Shown in pieces: positions 6,316-17,410 of a DNA stretch of 64,000 bases. A program made the position numbers and the translations under genes. The notes beneath the pieces are model-generated. The model ran no database searches, had not been told where the DNA came from, and worked only from the letters and a program-made list of their open reading frames with translations. Position 1 is the first letter of the stretch. Every line of letters begins with the position of its first letter. The DNA is from Pseudomonas fluorescens (GTDB taxonomy: Bacteria; Pseudomonadota; Gammaproteobacteria; Pseudomonadales; Pseudomonadaceae): assembly GCF_902497775.2 (NCBI RefSeq), contig NZ_OZ024668.1:5902769-5966768 (forward strand), read 5' to 3'.

Positions 6316-9300
6316 TTATAACGAGGGATTCCAGGCTGTGCCATCCGAAAGATCTGAAAGAGCTATGCGAAGGAAGGTCTTGGCGAATTCTTCAGCCGGC
6401 AGCGGCAGGCTGACGATGTAGCCCTGGATCTGTTCGCAACCTTCGGCGGCGAGGAACTGCTGCTGGGCCTGGCTTTCCACCCCTTCGGCAATGATGGTCA
6501 GTTGCATGCTGCGGCCCAGGGCGATGATGGCGCGGGCAATCGCCGCGTCGTGGGGATCGTCCGGCAGGCCGCGGATGAACGACTGGTCGATCTTGAGGAT
6601 GTCCAGCGGCAGGCGCTTGAGGTAGCTAAGCGACGAGTAGCCGGTGCCGAAGTCGTCGATCGCCAATTGCACACCCAGGTGCTTGAGCTGATGAAGAATG
6701 GCCAGGGCCTCTTCAGCCTGGCTCATGATGAAGTTCTCGGTGATTTCCAACTGCAGGTCGCCAGCCTTGAGCTGGTGGGTCTTGAGCAGCTGTTCGATGC
6801 GCTTGACCAGGCTTGGCTGGCGCAGCTGGGCGCCGGCCAGGTTGACCGATAGCGGGCCGAATGCCAGGTAGCTGCGCTTCCAGTCCTGCATTTGCCGGCA
6901 GGCCTGCTCCAGCACCCAGTCACCCAGTTGCAGGATCATGCCGTTCTCTTCAGCCAGCGGTATGAAGTGCTCTGGCGGGACGTCGCCGAACCCAGGGTGG
7001 GTCCAGCGGATCAGTGCCTCGGCGCCGACCAGGCTCTGGGTCTTGAGGCTGAACTTGGGTTGGTAGCACAGGCTCAGTTCATTGCGTTCGATGGCCCGGC
7101 GCAGTTCGTGCTCCAGGGCAATGCGTTCGCTGGCCTGCGCAGTCAGGTCGCGGGTGTAGGACTCAACCCGGTTGCGTCCCTTGGCCTTGGATCGGTACAT
7201 GGCCGCATCGGCGTTGCGAATCAGCGAGGCGACGTCGGTGCCGTCTTGTGGATAAAGACTGGTGCCGATGCTGGCGCTGGTGAAGAACTCATGTTCGCCG
7301 GCCTGGAACGGCGCACCGAAGCAGGCCAGCAGCTTGTGTGCGATGTGCTCGGCATCACTTGGCTGGTGCAGGCCGGGCAGCAGGATGATGAACTCGTCGC
7401 CGCCCAGGCGCGCGACCGTGTCGATGTCACGCACTTGCTCCTTGAGCCGTTGGGCAATGCCTTTGAGCAACAGGTCGCCGACCGGATGGCCGAGGCTGTC
7501 GTTGATGTGCTTGAAGCGATCAAGGTCGAGAAACAGCACCGCGCCTTGACGCTTCGAGGCCTGGGCACAGTTGAGCGCGGCCTGCAGGCGGCTTTCGAAC
7601 AGGGTGCGGTTGGGCAGGCCGGTGAGCGGGTCGTGATGGGCCTGATAGTCGAGCTTGGCCTGGGCATGCTTGAGGCTGGAGATGTCGGCGAACACGGCAA
7701 CAAAGTGCGTAATGACCCGCTCGCTGTTGCGCACGGCGCTGATGGTCAGCCAGCTGGGATAAATTTCGCCGTTCTTGCGCCGGTTGTGGATTTCGCCCTG
7801 CCAATGGCCTTCGGCAGTCAGTTGGTGCCACATGGCCACATAGAAGGCGCTGTCGTGCTGGCCGGAGGCGAGCAGCCGCGGAGTCTGGCCCAGGGCTTCA
7901 AATTCGCTGTAGCCGGTGATCTCGCTGAAGGCGCGGTTGACCGCACTGATGCGCTGGTCGGTGTCGGTGATCAACACGCCTTCGGCGGTGTTCTCGAATA
8001 CCGTGGCAGCCAGTTGCAGCTTTTCTTGCATCAGGTGGCGTTCGGTGATGTCGCGGGCGATGGTCAGCATGCAATCGACGCCGGCAATCGGCAGCGGCCT
8101 GGCCGATAGTTCGCAAAGGCGGATCTGGCCGTCGCTGCGGCGGATATGACAACTGAAGTCGCGCACAAAGCCGTCGCGCTGAATCATCTCCAGCAGCCGG
8201 CGACGCTCGTTGAGGTCAACCCAGATGCCCAGGTCCAGCGATGTGTGGTCCAGCGACATGTGGGTGTCGTAGCCGGTCAGGCGGCAGAAGCCTTCGTTCA
8301 CTTCGATCAGCAGGCCGTCGCTCTGGCGCGATAGCAGCAAGCCGTCAGGGGAGGCATGGAACGCCTTGGCGAACTTCTCTTCGGAGGTTTGCAGTTGCTC
8401 CTGGGTTTCTTTCAGCTGGCTGATGTCGCGCACTGCCACCACCAACGCCGGGGTGCTGTCGAGCTGGAAGGTCTCGGCCGAGGTCAGGCCGGTGAACAAC
8501 TGGCCGTTGCTGCGCCGGAACATCATCTCCAGGTTGCGGATACTGCCTGACTGCAAGCGCTTGAGCAGGTCAGGGCCGACGCCGTCGATCCCCCAGATAT
8601 TCAGCTCGGTCGCCGTGCGGCCCAGAACTTGCGCCGGGCTCAGGCCGATCTGCTCTTCAAAGGCTTCGTTGACCTCCAGCAGGCAGCCGTCGCTCATTCG
8701 GGCGATGACCAGGATGTCCGGACATTGCTGGAACACCGAGGCGAACTTCTGTTCCGACAGGCGCAGGGCTTCTTCGGCGTTCTTGGTTTCGCTGATGTCG
8801 ATCATCAGCCCGCGCATCACCGGTTTGCGTCCGTGCTCGATGAGGCTGACGATATCGCGCACCCAGAGGCTGCGGCCATCGGCACGGATGACCCGGTAAT
8901 CGAGGCTGTGATCGCGCCCGGCGGCGGTTTCGCTGTCGCAGTAGGCCTGGGCCCAGAGCGCGTCGTCAGGGTGAATGATGCTGCGCCAGAAGCCTGGGCG
9001 CAGCCACTGGTTCAAGGGATAGCCAAGCAGGTCTTCGGCGTGGGGCGAGACGTAGCTGTAGGTGAAGTCGTTGGCATCGGCTTCCCAGGCAATGGCTGAA
9101 AGGCTTTCGATCAGGCCGCGGTAGTGGTACTCGCTGCTGCGCAGTTCCTGTTCCAGGGCGATACGCCGGGAAATCTCCGAGCTCAGGCGCCGGTTGACGC
9201 GGATCACGGCCGCCAGAATGGCGATCATCAGCAGCAGGGCGGGCAGGCCGTAGATCAGCAGGTCGTACCAGAGCGTGCGGTGATCGAGCACCTTGCCGAC

Positions 9301-10059
9301 CCAACGCTCCTGGATATTGCTGATTTCGCTGGGGCTCATGTCGGCCATGACCTTGTCGAGAATCCCGACCAGGATCTTCTGTTCCCGTGGCACAGCCATG
9401 GCCAACTGATAGCGGTAGGGCGTTTCGCCGCTGACGTACAGGCCGTCAAGCTTGAGCTGGCGCAGGCTCCAGATGCTCGAGGCGAGGTCGCCGACTACCG
9501 CATCGACCTCGTCGGTAGCCAGGGCCTGCAGGGCTGAACTGACGTTGGGCAGGGCCACCAGGTTGAGGTCCGGGTGGTGAGTGCGCAGCAGCTCATGGGG
9601 GGCGTAGTTTTCCACCACGGCGATTTTCAGGCCGTACAGGTCCTTGATAGTGCGCGGTTGCGGGCCGCCTTCATGGGCCAGGATGACAATCGGGAAATCC
9701 AGGTACGGGCGGGTAAAGGCCAGAAAACTCTGGCGTTCGGGGGTCGACATGATGCCGGGCAGCAGGTCGAGTTTGTTCTTGCGCGCCTGCTCGAGTACGG
9801 CGGTCCAGCTGATCGGTTCGATCGGCTTGAACTGCACACCCAGGCGTTCCTGGATAAGGGCAATGTAGTCGGCGGCCAATCCCTGGTAGCGACCGTCCTG
9901 GTCCCGGTATTCAAAAGGTGGCCAGGATGCATCGACGCCCAGGCGCAGCTGCGGATGTGCGCTGAGCCAGGCTTGTTCTTCTTCAGTCAGGGTCAGGGCG
10001 CCGGCCGTTGCACTCCAGACGAGCAGGAGAGCCAACAGAAGGGCCGGCATTCGGGGCAT
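6316..10059 (-). CDS. rmcA: RmcA-type c-di-GMP enzyme: periplasmic sensor, four PAS, GGDEF, EAL
   Basis: The 1247-residue inner-membrane protein has a signal peptide (about 1-20) and a periplasmic SBP_bac_3 solute-binding domain (about 25-260). A transmembrane helix follows (about 268-290), then four PAS domains (about 310-800). The GGDEF domain has an intact GGDEF at 886-890 and an inhibitory-site RDID at 877-880. The EAL domain has EAL at 1014-1016 and DDFGTGYSS near 1135. Both active sites look complete, so it could make and break c-di-GMP. Domain order, length and position next to rpoD match P. aeruginosa PA0575 (RmcA), which links redox state and arginine to biofilm behaviour. The ATG at 10059 precedes the signal peptide; an in-frame ATG three codons later is possible. 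The frame is open upstream as far as the rpoD terminator. Confidence 0.88.
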   Translation of the reverse strand: MPRMPALLLALLLVWSATAGALTLTEEEQAWLSAHPQLRLGVDASWPPFEYRDQDGRYQGLAADYIALIQERLGVQFKPIEPISWTAVLEQARKNKLDLLPGIMSTPERQSFLAFTRPYLDFPIVILAHEGGPQPRTIKDLYGLKIAVVENYAPHELLRTHHPDLNLVALPNVSSALQALATDEVDAVVGDLASSIWSLRQLKLDGLYVSGETPYRYQLAMAVPREQKILVGILDKVMADMSPSEISNIQERWVGKVLDHRTLWYDLLIYGLPALLLMIAILAAVIRVNRRLSSEISRRIALEQELRSSEYHYRGLIESLSAIAWEADANDFTYSYVSPHAEDLLGYPLNQWLRPGFWRSIIHPDDALWAQAYCDSETAAGRDHSLDYRVIRADGRSLWVRDIVSLIEHGRKPVMRGLMIDISETKNAEEALRLSEQKFASVFQQCPDILVIARMSDGCLLEVNEAFEEQIGLSPAQVLGRTATELNIWGIDGVGPDLLKRLQSGSIRNLEMMFRRSNGQLFTGLTSAETFQLDSTPALVVAVRDISQLKETQEQLQTSEEKFAKAFHASPDGLLLSRQSDGLLIEVNEGFCRLTGYDTHMSLDHTSLDLGIWVDLNERRRLLEMIQRDGFVRDFSCHIRRSDGQIRLCELSARPLPIAGVDCMLTIARDITERHLMQEKLQLAATVFENTAEGVLITDTDQRISAVNRAFSEITGYSEFEALGQTPRLLASGQHDSAFYVAMWHQLTAEGHWQGEIHNRRKNGEIYPSWLTISAVRNSERVITHFVAVFADISSLKHAQAKLDYQAHHDPLTGLPNRTLFESRLQAALNCAQASKRQGAVLFLDLDRFKHINDSLGHPVGDLLLKGIAQRLKEQVRDIDTVARLGGDEFIILLPGLHQPSDAEHIAHKLLACFGAPFQAGEHEFFTSASIGTSLYPQDGTDVASLIRNADAAMYRSKAKGRNRVESYTRDLTAQASERIALEHELRRAIERNELSLCYQPKFSLKTQSLVGAEALIRWTHPGFGDVPPEHFIPLAEENGMILQLGDWVLEQACRQMQDWKRSYLAFGPLSVNLAGAQLRQPSLVKRIEQLLKTHQLKAGDLQLEITENFIMSQAEEALAILHQLKHLGVQLAIDDFGTGYSSLSYLKRLPLDILKIDQSFIRGLPDDPHDAAIARAIIALGRSMQLTIIAEGVESQAQQQFLAAEGCEQIQGYIVSLPLPAEEFAKTFLRIALSDLSDGTAWNPSL

Positions 10060-10159
10060 AACGGCCTCGTCACACAGGTGGATTGATTCGAGTGTAGACG
10101 GGCATTCAAGCGGCGGGGTAGTGGGCAAAGGCTGAAAAGCGCCGTTCGCCGGAAAAGAA

Positions 10160-10183
10160 AAACCCCGGCCTGGGCCGGGGTTT
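10160..10183 (-). terminator. rpoD terminator
   Basis: AAACCCCGGCC pairs with GGCCGGGGTTT around a 2-base gap, directly after the rpoD stop codon. On the minus strand the arm is followed by a T-rich run. It separates rpoD from rmcA. Confidence 0.8.
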
Positions 10184-10187
10184 GTCA

Positions 10188-12038
<1,851 letters not shown>

Positions 12039-12085
12039 AACACCCTATCCACTGAAGGTCTTGGCGGGCAAAAAACAAGCCGAGG

Positions 12086-12091
12086 ATTATA
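12086..12091 (-). promoter_or_regulatory. Candidate -10 box of an rpoD promoter
   Basis: A perfect TATAAT on the minus strand lies between the dnaG stop and the rpoD start. No good -35 box is visible at 17 bases, so strength and use are uncertain. Confidence 0.45.
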
Positions 12092-12105
12092 CCCGAGCTA
12101 GGACC

Positions 12106-14076
12106 TCACGCGCCAGTTGAGGTCGGGGTTTGTGCGGGAACATTCCGGCTTAACAGGTCACGCAGCTGATTTTTTTCCTCTGCGCTCAAGTCACTTTGAC
12201 GTGCTTTCCTGAGCAGATGTTCCAGGCTGCGCTCGCGTTGGCGAGCGGACAAGCTAGTTATAGTGTCGAAAAACTGTTGTTCAAGGTTATCGGCATCGAT
12301 CAGCCATTCCTTTTCTGCCAATGCCCTGAGCAGACGGCCCTGTTCGGTGCCGTGCCAGCGGGCGATCAGCTGTAGTGAGCGTAGTTCAGGATTCTTCTGC
12401 AATGCCTCGAGCAGGGCCACCAGCAGTTGGGCGTAGACATGTTCTTCGGCCGCCAGTTGGCTGGCATCCTCGACCTTTTTCGCCAGTTGCGGGTGATGCA
12501 ACAGGGTGCGCAGAGCGCTCAAGGTCGGCGGTTCTACCGAGGTCGGTACCCGTGGTGGCGCATCCTGGCGCTGGCCATTGCGCTCCCAGGGCTTGCCCTT
12601 CTTGTCCCAGGGCTTGCCTTCCCACTTTTTCTTGCCACCTTTGTTCGGCGTCCACTGCTGTTGCGGCGGCGCATACTCGGGCTGGTGAAAATCGCCGTAA
12701 TCCGGCGTGTAGTCGGGAATGGCGTCGTAATCGATGCCCGGGTCGTAACTGGGTGGGGCTTCAGCCGGCGCACTGTGCGCCAGTTGTTCGACCTGCTGGT
12801 TGTCCAGCCCGGTGATTTCCTTGAGGCGATTGCGCATCAGCGCGCGCAGGTTGGCCCCGGGTACTTTTTCGATCAACGGTGCCGCGAGGGTGGCCATGTG
12901 CGCCTTGCCCTCGAGCGAGCGCGGGTCGGCTTCCTCGGTCAGTTGCTGGAAAAAGTAATCGGCCAGCGGCTGCGCATGCTGGTTGATACGGGCGCGGAAG
13001 GCGTCGGTGCCTTCGGCGCGTACCAGGGTGTCCGGGTCTTCGCCTTCGGGTAGAAACAGAAAGCGCGCCTTGCGTCCGTCCTGCAGGCTCGAAAGCGCTG
13101 CTTCCAGGGCGCGCCAGGCAGCGTTGCGGCCGGCCTGGTCGCCGTCGAAACAGAACAGCACGCTGGGTACTACGCGAAACAGGCGCTTGAGGTGCTCTTC
13201 GCTGGTGGCCGTGCCCAGGGTTGCCACCGCGTTGCGCAGGCCTTGCTGCGCGAGGGCGATGACGTCCATGTAGCCTTCGACCACGATGATTTCATCGAGG
13301 TTGCGGTTGAATTTGCGCGCCTCATACAGCCCGTACAGCTCCTGGCCCTTGTGGAACACCGGGGTTTCCGGAGAGTTCAGGTATTTGGGCTTGTCGTCGC
13401 CCAGTACCCGGCCACCGAAGGCGATCACCCGGCCGCGGCTGTCGCGGATCGGGAACATCACCCGGTCGCGGAAGCGGTCGTAGCGCTTGCCGGATTCGGC
13501 GTTCTCGATCAGCAGGCCGGCATCGATCATGGCCTTTTGCTGCAGGGTATCGCTGCTCAAGTGTTTGAACAGGTTGTCCCAGCCAGGCGGGGCAAAGCCC
13601 AGGCCGAAGTCACGGGCGATCTCGCCGGACAGGCCACGGCCCTTGAGGTAGTCGACCGCTGATTTGCGGGTCGGGTGGCTGCGCAGCGCCTGGCGATAAA
13701 ACTCGGCGGCAGCTTCAAGCAGCGGGTACAGCGGTGAATCGACCGGTTGCCGGGGCTTGTGGCCGCGCCCGCTTTCTTCGCGGGGGATCTCCATGCCGGC
13801 GGCCTTGGCCAGTTCCTCGACGGCCTGGGGGAAATCCAGGTTGTCGTGGTCCATGATGAAGCCAAGGGCGTTGCCGCCCGCGCCGCAACCAAAGCAGTAA
13901 TAGAACTGCTTGTCGGGGCTGACGCTGAAGGACGGGGTCTTTTCCTTGTGGAACGGGCAGCAGGCCGTGAGGTTCTTGCCAGCTTTTTTCAGCTGCACGC
14001 GCGAACTCACCACATCGACGATGTCGGTACGGTTAAGCAGGTCGTCGATAAAACTTTGGGGAATCAGCCCGGCCAT
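12106..14076 (-). CDS. dnaG: DNA primase
   Basis: Primase makes the RNA primers for lagging-strand DNA synthesis and works with the replicative helicase. The 656-residue protein has the N-terminal zinc-binding domain with C40, H43, C61 and C64. The catalytic core has the EGYMDVIAL Toprim motif, and the C-terminal helicase-binding domain follows a linker (about 430-510) rich in Pro, Tyr and Lys. The ATG at 14076 is preceded by GAGAG. It lies between rpsU and rpoD, all on the minus strand. The low-complexity linker is longer than in E. coli, as is common in pseudomonads. Confidence 0.97.
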   Translation of the reverse strand: MAGLIPQSFIDDLLNRTDIVDVVSSRVQLKKAGKNLTACCPFHKEKTPSFSVSPDKQFYYCFGCGAGGNALGFIMDHDNLDFPQAVEELAKAAGMEIPREESGRGHKPRQPVDSPLYPLLEAAAEFYRQALRSHPTRKSAVDYLKGRGLSGEIARDFGLGFAPPGWDNLFKHLSSDTLQQKAMIDAGLLIENAESGKRYDRFRDRVMFPIRDSRGRVIAFGGRVLGDDKPKYLNSPETPVFHKGQELYGLYEARKFNRNLDEIIVVEGYMDVIALAQQGLRNAVATLGTATSEEHLKRLFRVVPSVLFCFDGDQAGRNAAWRALEAALSSLQDGRKARFLFLPEGEDPDTLVRAEGTDAFRARINQHAQPLADYFFQQLTEEADPRSLEGKAHMATLAAPLIEKVPGANLRALMRNRLKEITGLDNQQVEQLAHSAPAEAPPSYDPGIDYDAIPDYTPDYGDFHQPEYAPPQQQWTPNKGGKKKWEGKPWDKKGKPWERNGQRQDAPPRVPTSVEPPTLSALRTLLHHPQLAKKVEDASQLAAEEHVYAQLLVALLEALQKNPELRSLQLIARWHGTEQGRLLRALAEKEWLIDADNLEQQFFDTITSLSARQRERSLEHLLRKARQSDLSAEEKNQLRDLLSRNVPAQTPTSTGA

Positions 14077-14380
14077 GGCACTCTCATCATCAGGCGATAA
14101 GCAAGTGTAATCGCTAATGCGGCGGGAACGGCTGCGCGTTCGAGCGATGTCGAATGGCGTAACACAAAATACGGAAAGACGTGCTCGTCTGCAGCCGGTG
14201 AGGGCTCGTCAGGAAGGACGTGCACAGCTGGCGTTGAGGCCAGTTCTGACGATTCAGGCAGGTTGTCCATGCTGCAGAGCAACAGGACGCCTTGGGCCCG
14301 AAGGCCAAAGGATCAAGCAACAACTGCCGGCAGCCCGGCTGTAGGCCGGGCGAGGCAGAAGCTTGCGACGGACGTCTGTA
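14077..14380. other. rpsU-dnaG spacer
   Basis: This 304-base spacer holds no convincing gene. Two GC-rich inverted repeats lie just behind rpsU: GCCCGGC/GCCGGGC at 14333-14351 and a weaker one around 14291-14311. Neither has a strong T run, so they may act as a partial terminator that lowers dnaG expression relative to rpsU, as in E. coli. The rest presumably carries a dnaG leader or promoter, but no clear box was found. Confidence 0.5.
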
Positions 14381-14596
14381 TTAGTACAGACGAACGGCGC
14401 GGCGCTGTTCGCGCTGAACTTTCTTGGCGTGACGTTTAACAGCGGCTGCTGCTTTGCGCTTACGCTCAGAAGTCGGCTTCTCGTAAAATTCGCGGCTACG
14501 AACTTCAGCCAGAACACCGGCTTTTTCGCAGGAGCGCTTGAAACGACGCAGAGCTACGTCGAAGGGTTCATTCTCTTTAACTTTGACGGCTGGCAT
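14381..14596 (-). CDS. rpsU: 30S ribosomal protein S21
   Basis: The 71-residue basic protein begins [20 protein letters not shown] and ends RAVRLY, which is the full length and sequence type of bacterial S21, the protein near the anti-Shine-Dalgarno end of 16S rRNA. It is the first gene of the rpsU-dnaG-rpoD series. Its promoter must lie in the 200 bases shared with the divergent tsaD gene. Confidence 0.98.
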
Positions 14597-14797
14597 CCAG
14601 AGCTACCTTCATTCATTACCGGGGTCAACGAACTCGTGGCAAAAATGTGCGCTGGAGAACGTCGGTTTTTAAGGGTTGCGGATGTTAACCCTTAGCCGAC
14701 CGGAATGCAAAGCCTCTGATCGAAAACCGCTGGTCGGCGTCGGGAGCGGGGACTATCATGCGCGCCTTCGAATTCAGCCTCAACAAGGCACGGACCC

Positions 14798-15823
14798 ATG
14801 CTAGTACTGGGATTGGAAACATCCTGCGACGAAACCGGCGTCGCATTATACGACAGTGAACGCGGCCTTTTGGCCGATGCATTGTTCAGTCAGATCGACC
14901 TGCACCGCGTCTATGGCGGGGTAGTGCCGGAGCTGGCCTCGCGTGATCACGTCAAGCGCATGCTGCCGTTGATCCGCCAGGTGCTGGCCGAAGCCGACTG
15001 CGTTGCCACCGAGATCGACGCCATTGCCTACACCGCAGGTCCTGGCCTGGTTGGCGCCCTGCTGGTGGGCGCTTCCTGCGCCCAGGCCCTGGCCTTTGCC
15101 TGGGGTATCCCGGCTCTGGGCGTGCATCACATGGAGGGACACCTGCTGGCGCCGATGCTCGAAGAGCAGCCGCCGGAATTCCCGTTCGTCGCCTTGCTGG
15201 TGTCGGGCGGGCACACCCAGCTGGTGCGGGTCGACGGCATCGGCCAATACGAACTGCTCGGCGAGACGCTCGACGACGCCGCTGGCGAAGCGTTCGACAA
15301 GACCGCCAAGCTGATCGGCCTGCCTTACCCGGGCGGCCCGGAGATTGCCCGCCTGGCGACTCAGGGCGTGCCGGGGCGCTTTGTCTTCCCGCGGCCGATG
15401 ACCGATCGCCCGGGGCTGGATTTCAGTTTCAGCGGCCTGAAAACCTTCGCCCTCAACACCTGGCAGCAGTGCCAGAGTGCTGGAGACGACGGCGAGCAAA
15501 CTCGTTGCGACGTGTCGCTGGCCTTCCAGCAGGCGGTGGTGGAGACTTTGACCATCAAGTGCAAGCGGGCCCTTAAGCAAACCGGCCTCAAGCGCCTGGT
15601 GATTGCAGGCGGCGTCAGCGCCAACAAGGCCTTGCGCGCTTCGCTGGAAGACATGCTGGCCGGCATCAAGGGCAATGTGTACTACGCCCGGCCGCAGTTT
15701 TGCACCGATAACGGCGCCATGATTGCCTATGCCGGCTGCCAGCGTCTGGCCGCCGGGCAGCAGGAGAGCCTGGCAATCAGCGTGCAGGCGCGCTGGCCGA
15801 TGGAGCAGCTGGCGCCACTGTGA
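14798..15823 (+). CDS. tsaD: tRNA N6-adenosine threonylcarbamoyltransferase subunit TsaD
   Basis: TsaD transfers the threonylcarbamoyl group to A37 of ANN-decoding tRNAs, together with TsaB and TsaE. The 341-residue protein opens with [19 protein letters not shown] and has the metal-binding histidines in HHMEGHL (about residue 109). It also has the [10 protein letters not shown] nucleotide motif and the late [12 protein letters not shown] segment with the metal-binding Asp. It is a normal-length ASKHA-fold protein. AAGG lies eight bases before the ATG. The tRNA-Ile2 that reads AUA in this window is a natural substrate class. Confidence 0.97.
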   Translation: MLVLGLETSCDETGVALYDSERGLLADALFSQIDLHRVYGGVVPELASRDHVKRMLPLIRQVLAEADCVATEIDAIAYTAGPGLVGALLVGASCAQALAFAWGIPALGVHHMEGHLLAPMLEEQPPEFPFVALLVSGGHTQLVRVDGIGQYELLGETLDDAAGEAFDKTAKLIGLPYPGGPEIARLATQGVPGRFVFPRPMTDRPGLDFSFSGLKTFALNTWQQCQSAGDDGEQTRCDVSLAFQQAVVETLTIKCKRALKQTGLKRLVIAGGVSANKALRASLEDMLAGIKGNVYYARPQFCTDNGAMIAYAGCQRLAAGQQESLAISVQARWPMEQLAPL

Positions 15824-15849
15824 AACTGAGCGTTGCTCATGCAGTGGAT

Positions 15850-16419
15850 TCAGAAATGCCGTTCGCGTCCGGCGAAAAGGTCGCGTAGATTGCCGCGGTG
15901 ACGCCAGACGATCAGCACGGTCAGCACGCTGATCGGCAGCAACGCTTCCGGCTCGCGCCAGGCCAGTAGCGGCAGGGTCAGGGGGGTTGCGATCAGCGCC
16001 GCCAGCGAGCTGGTGCGGGTCAGGAAGAAGGTCAGCAGCCAGGCGCTGATGGCCAGCAGGGCGGCTGGCGGGTAGAGCCCCAGCAGCATGCCGGCGGCGG
16101 TGGCGACACCTTTGCCGCCGCGAAAGCGAAAGTACACCGGGAACAGATGGCCAATGACTGCGCACACGCCGATCCAGGCCTGTTGCTGCAGATCGAGGCC
16201 AGCAAGATTGGCGACCAGCACGGGCAGCAGGCCCTTGCACAGGTCGCCAAGCAGGGTCAGGACCGCCAGTTTGCGGCCGGCCAGGCGCAGCATGTTGGTT
16301 GCACCGGCATTGCCTGAACCGCTCATGCGCGGGTCCGGGCTGCCATTGAGGCGGCTGAGGACAATGGCAAAGGACAGAGAGCCGAGCAGGTAGGCGCACA
16401 GCGCCAGTAACCAAAACAT
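15850..16419 (-). CDS. plsY: Glycerol-3-phosphate acyltransferase PlsY
   Basis: PlsY moves the acyl chain of acyl-phosphate to glycerol-3-phosphate, the first step of phospholipid synthesis. The 189-residue membrane protein has several hydrophobic helices and the catalytic loops [13 protein letters not shown] (about 33-45) and [12 protein letters not shown] (about 99-110). The start at [14 protein letters not shown] (16419) is preferred because GGAATGG lies upstream at a good distance; an ATG three codons earlier is possible. It is convergent with tsaD and divergent from folB. Confidence 0.95.
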   Translation of the reverse strand: MFWLLALCAYLLGSLSFAIVLSRLNGSPDPRMSGSGNAGATNMLRLAGRKLAVLTLLGDLCKGLLPVLVANLAGLDLQQQAWIGVCAVIGHLFPVYFRFRGGKGVATAAGMLLGLYPPAALLAISAWLLTFFLTRTSSLAALIATPLTLPLLAWREPEALLPISVLTVLIVWRHRGNLRDLFAGRERHF

Positions 16420-16493
16420 GCTAACCATTCCGGGCGAGGACGCCCTGATTCTAACGGCGCAACGCGCCCTTGTCGTGCTGTGGAGAGAAGTGC

Positions 16494-16847
16494 TTGGACA
16501 GAGTGTTCATCGAGGGGCTGGAAGTCGATACCGTGATCGGCGCCTATGACTGGGAACGCGGAATCCGCCAGTGCCTGCGTCTGGACCTGAATTTTGCCTG
16601 GGACAACCGCCCGGCCGCAGCCGGTGACGACCTGACCAAGGCCCTGGACTACGCTAGCGTTTCGGCGCGCATCCAGGCGTTTGCCGAGCAGTCCGAGTTC
16701 CAGCTGGTGGAAACCTTCGCCGAGCGCCTGGCGGCGGTGCTGATGAATGAGTTCCAGATTCCCTGGTTGCGCCTGAAGCTGACCAAGCCTGGCGCGGTAC
16801 CTGCCGCCAGTGGGGTGGGCGTGGAGATCGAGCGCGGATGTCTCTGA
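16494..16847 (+). CDS. folB: Dihydroneopterin aldolase
   Basis: FolB splits dihydroneopterin to 6-hydroxymethyl-dihydropterin and glycolaldehyde in folate synthesis. The 117-residue product starts at a TTG (16494) preceded by GGAGAGAAG. It contains [20 protein letters not shown], the family's N-terminal signature with the active-site Glu, and [21 protein letters not shown] with the catalytic Lys. A TTG eight codons earlier would add a Cys-rich tail that is not typical. Its last ten bases overlap folK, the next enzyme in the pathway, which indicates coupled translation. Confidence 0.94.
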   Translation: MDRVFIEGLEVDTVIGAYDWERGIRQCLRLDLNFAWDNRPAAAGDDLTKALDYASVSARIQAFAEQSEFQLVETFAERLAAVLMNEFQIPWLRLKLTKPGAVPAASGVGVEIERGCL

Positions 16848-17347
16848 ACAGGGTTTACCTCGGGTTGGGCAGTAACATCGAGCGCGAGCGGAATCTGACC
16901 GCCGGGCTCGACGCCTTGGCCGGGATGCTGACCGACATGCGCTGCTCGGCAGTATTCGAAAGCCAGGCGGTGGGCATCAAGAGCGGGCCGTTCTTCAATC
17001 TGGTGGTCACCGGCCTGACCGGGTTGCCATTGATGGAGCTGGACCGCAGGCTCAAGTTCATCGAGGCCGACAATGGCCGTTATGCCCCCGAGCGCAAGGG
17101 CCTGCCGCTGGATATCGATGTGCTGATGTACAACGACCTGCATGGCAGCTTTGACGGTCTGGTATTACCGCGGGCGGAAATTCTCAGGAACGCATTTGTG
17201 CTGTGGCCGCTGGCGTTGATTGCGCCTGAGCTGATGCACCCGGGCGCCGGCAAAACCATGGGCCAGCTGTGGGCCGAGGCGCAGATCGAGCAAGTACTGG
17301 CGCCAGTGCCGTTCGAGTGGCGTGGGCAGCAGTTGACCAGCCTTTAG
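16838..17347 (+). CDS. folK: 2-amino-4-hydroxy-6-hydroxymethyldihydropteridine pyrophosphokinase
   Basis: FolK transfers pyrophosphate from ATP to hydroxymethyl-dihydropterin, the product of FolB. The 169-residue protein shows VYLGLGSNIERERNL at the N-terminus, FFNLVVTG, and the metal- and ATP-binding LPLDIDVLMYND (about 88-99). In many relatives the segment before this reads RTLDLDILL; here it is KGLPLDIDV, a variant also expected in pseudomonad FolK-like proteins. Some pseudomonads have a second folK with panB-panC, so this may be a paralogue specialised to sit with folB. Confidence 0.9.
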   Translation: MSLNRVYLGLGSNIERERNLTAGLDALAGMLTDMRCSAVFESQAVGIKSGPFFNLVVTGLTGLPLMELDRRLKFIEADNGRYAPERKGLPLDIDVLMYNDLHGSFDGLVLPRAEILRNAFVLWPLALIAPELMHPGAGKTMGQLWAEAQIEQVLAPVPFEWRGQQLTSL

Positions 17348-17352
17348 CTTCG

Positions 17353-17406
17353 ATCGCGGGGCAAGCCCGCTCCCACAGGATTGTAGGGGCGGGCTTGCCC
17401 CGCGAT
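17353..17406. repeat. REP-type inverted repeat (P. putida style)
   Basis: Two arms, ATCGCGGGGCAAGCCCGCTC and its near-complement ending in GCCCCGCGAT, face each other around a short spacer between the convergent folK and cca genes. The core GCGGGCTTGCCCCGCG recurs at 38195-38255 and, in shorter form, at 42781-42813. Such elements are abundant between genes in P. putida. Here it could also act as a terminator for both genes. Confidence 0.85.
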
Positions 17407-17410
17407 AGGT

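Noticed and set aside
6892..8109. 405-codon open frame opposite rmcA
   Set aside because: It is an antisense shadow of the EAL, GGDEF and PAS parts, which have clear motifs on the minus strand.
14064..14282. 72-codon minus-strand frame overlapping the dnaG start
   Set aside because: No ribosome binding site or family, and it overlaps the start of dnaG. It is taken as chance in the rpsU-dnaG spacer.
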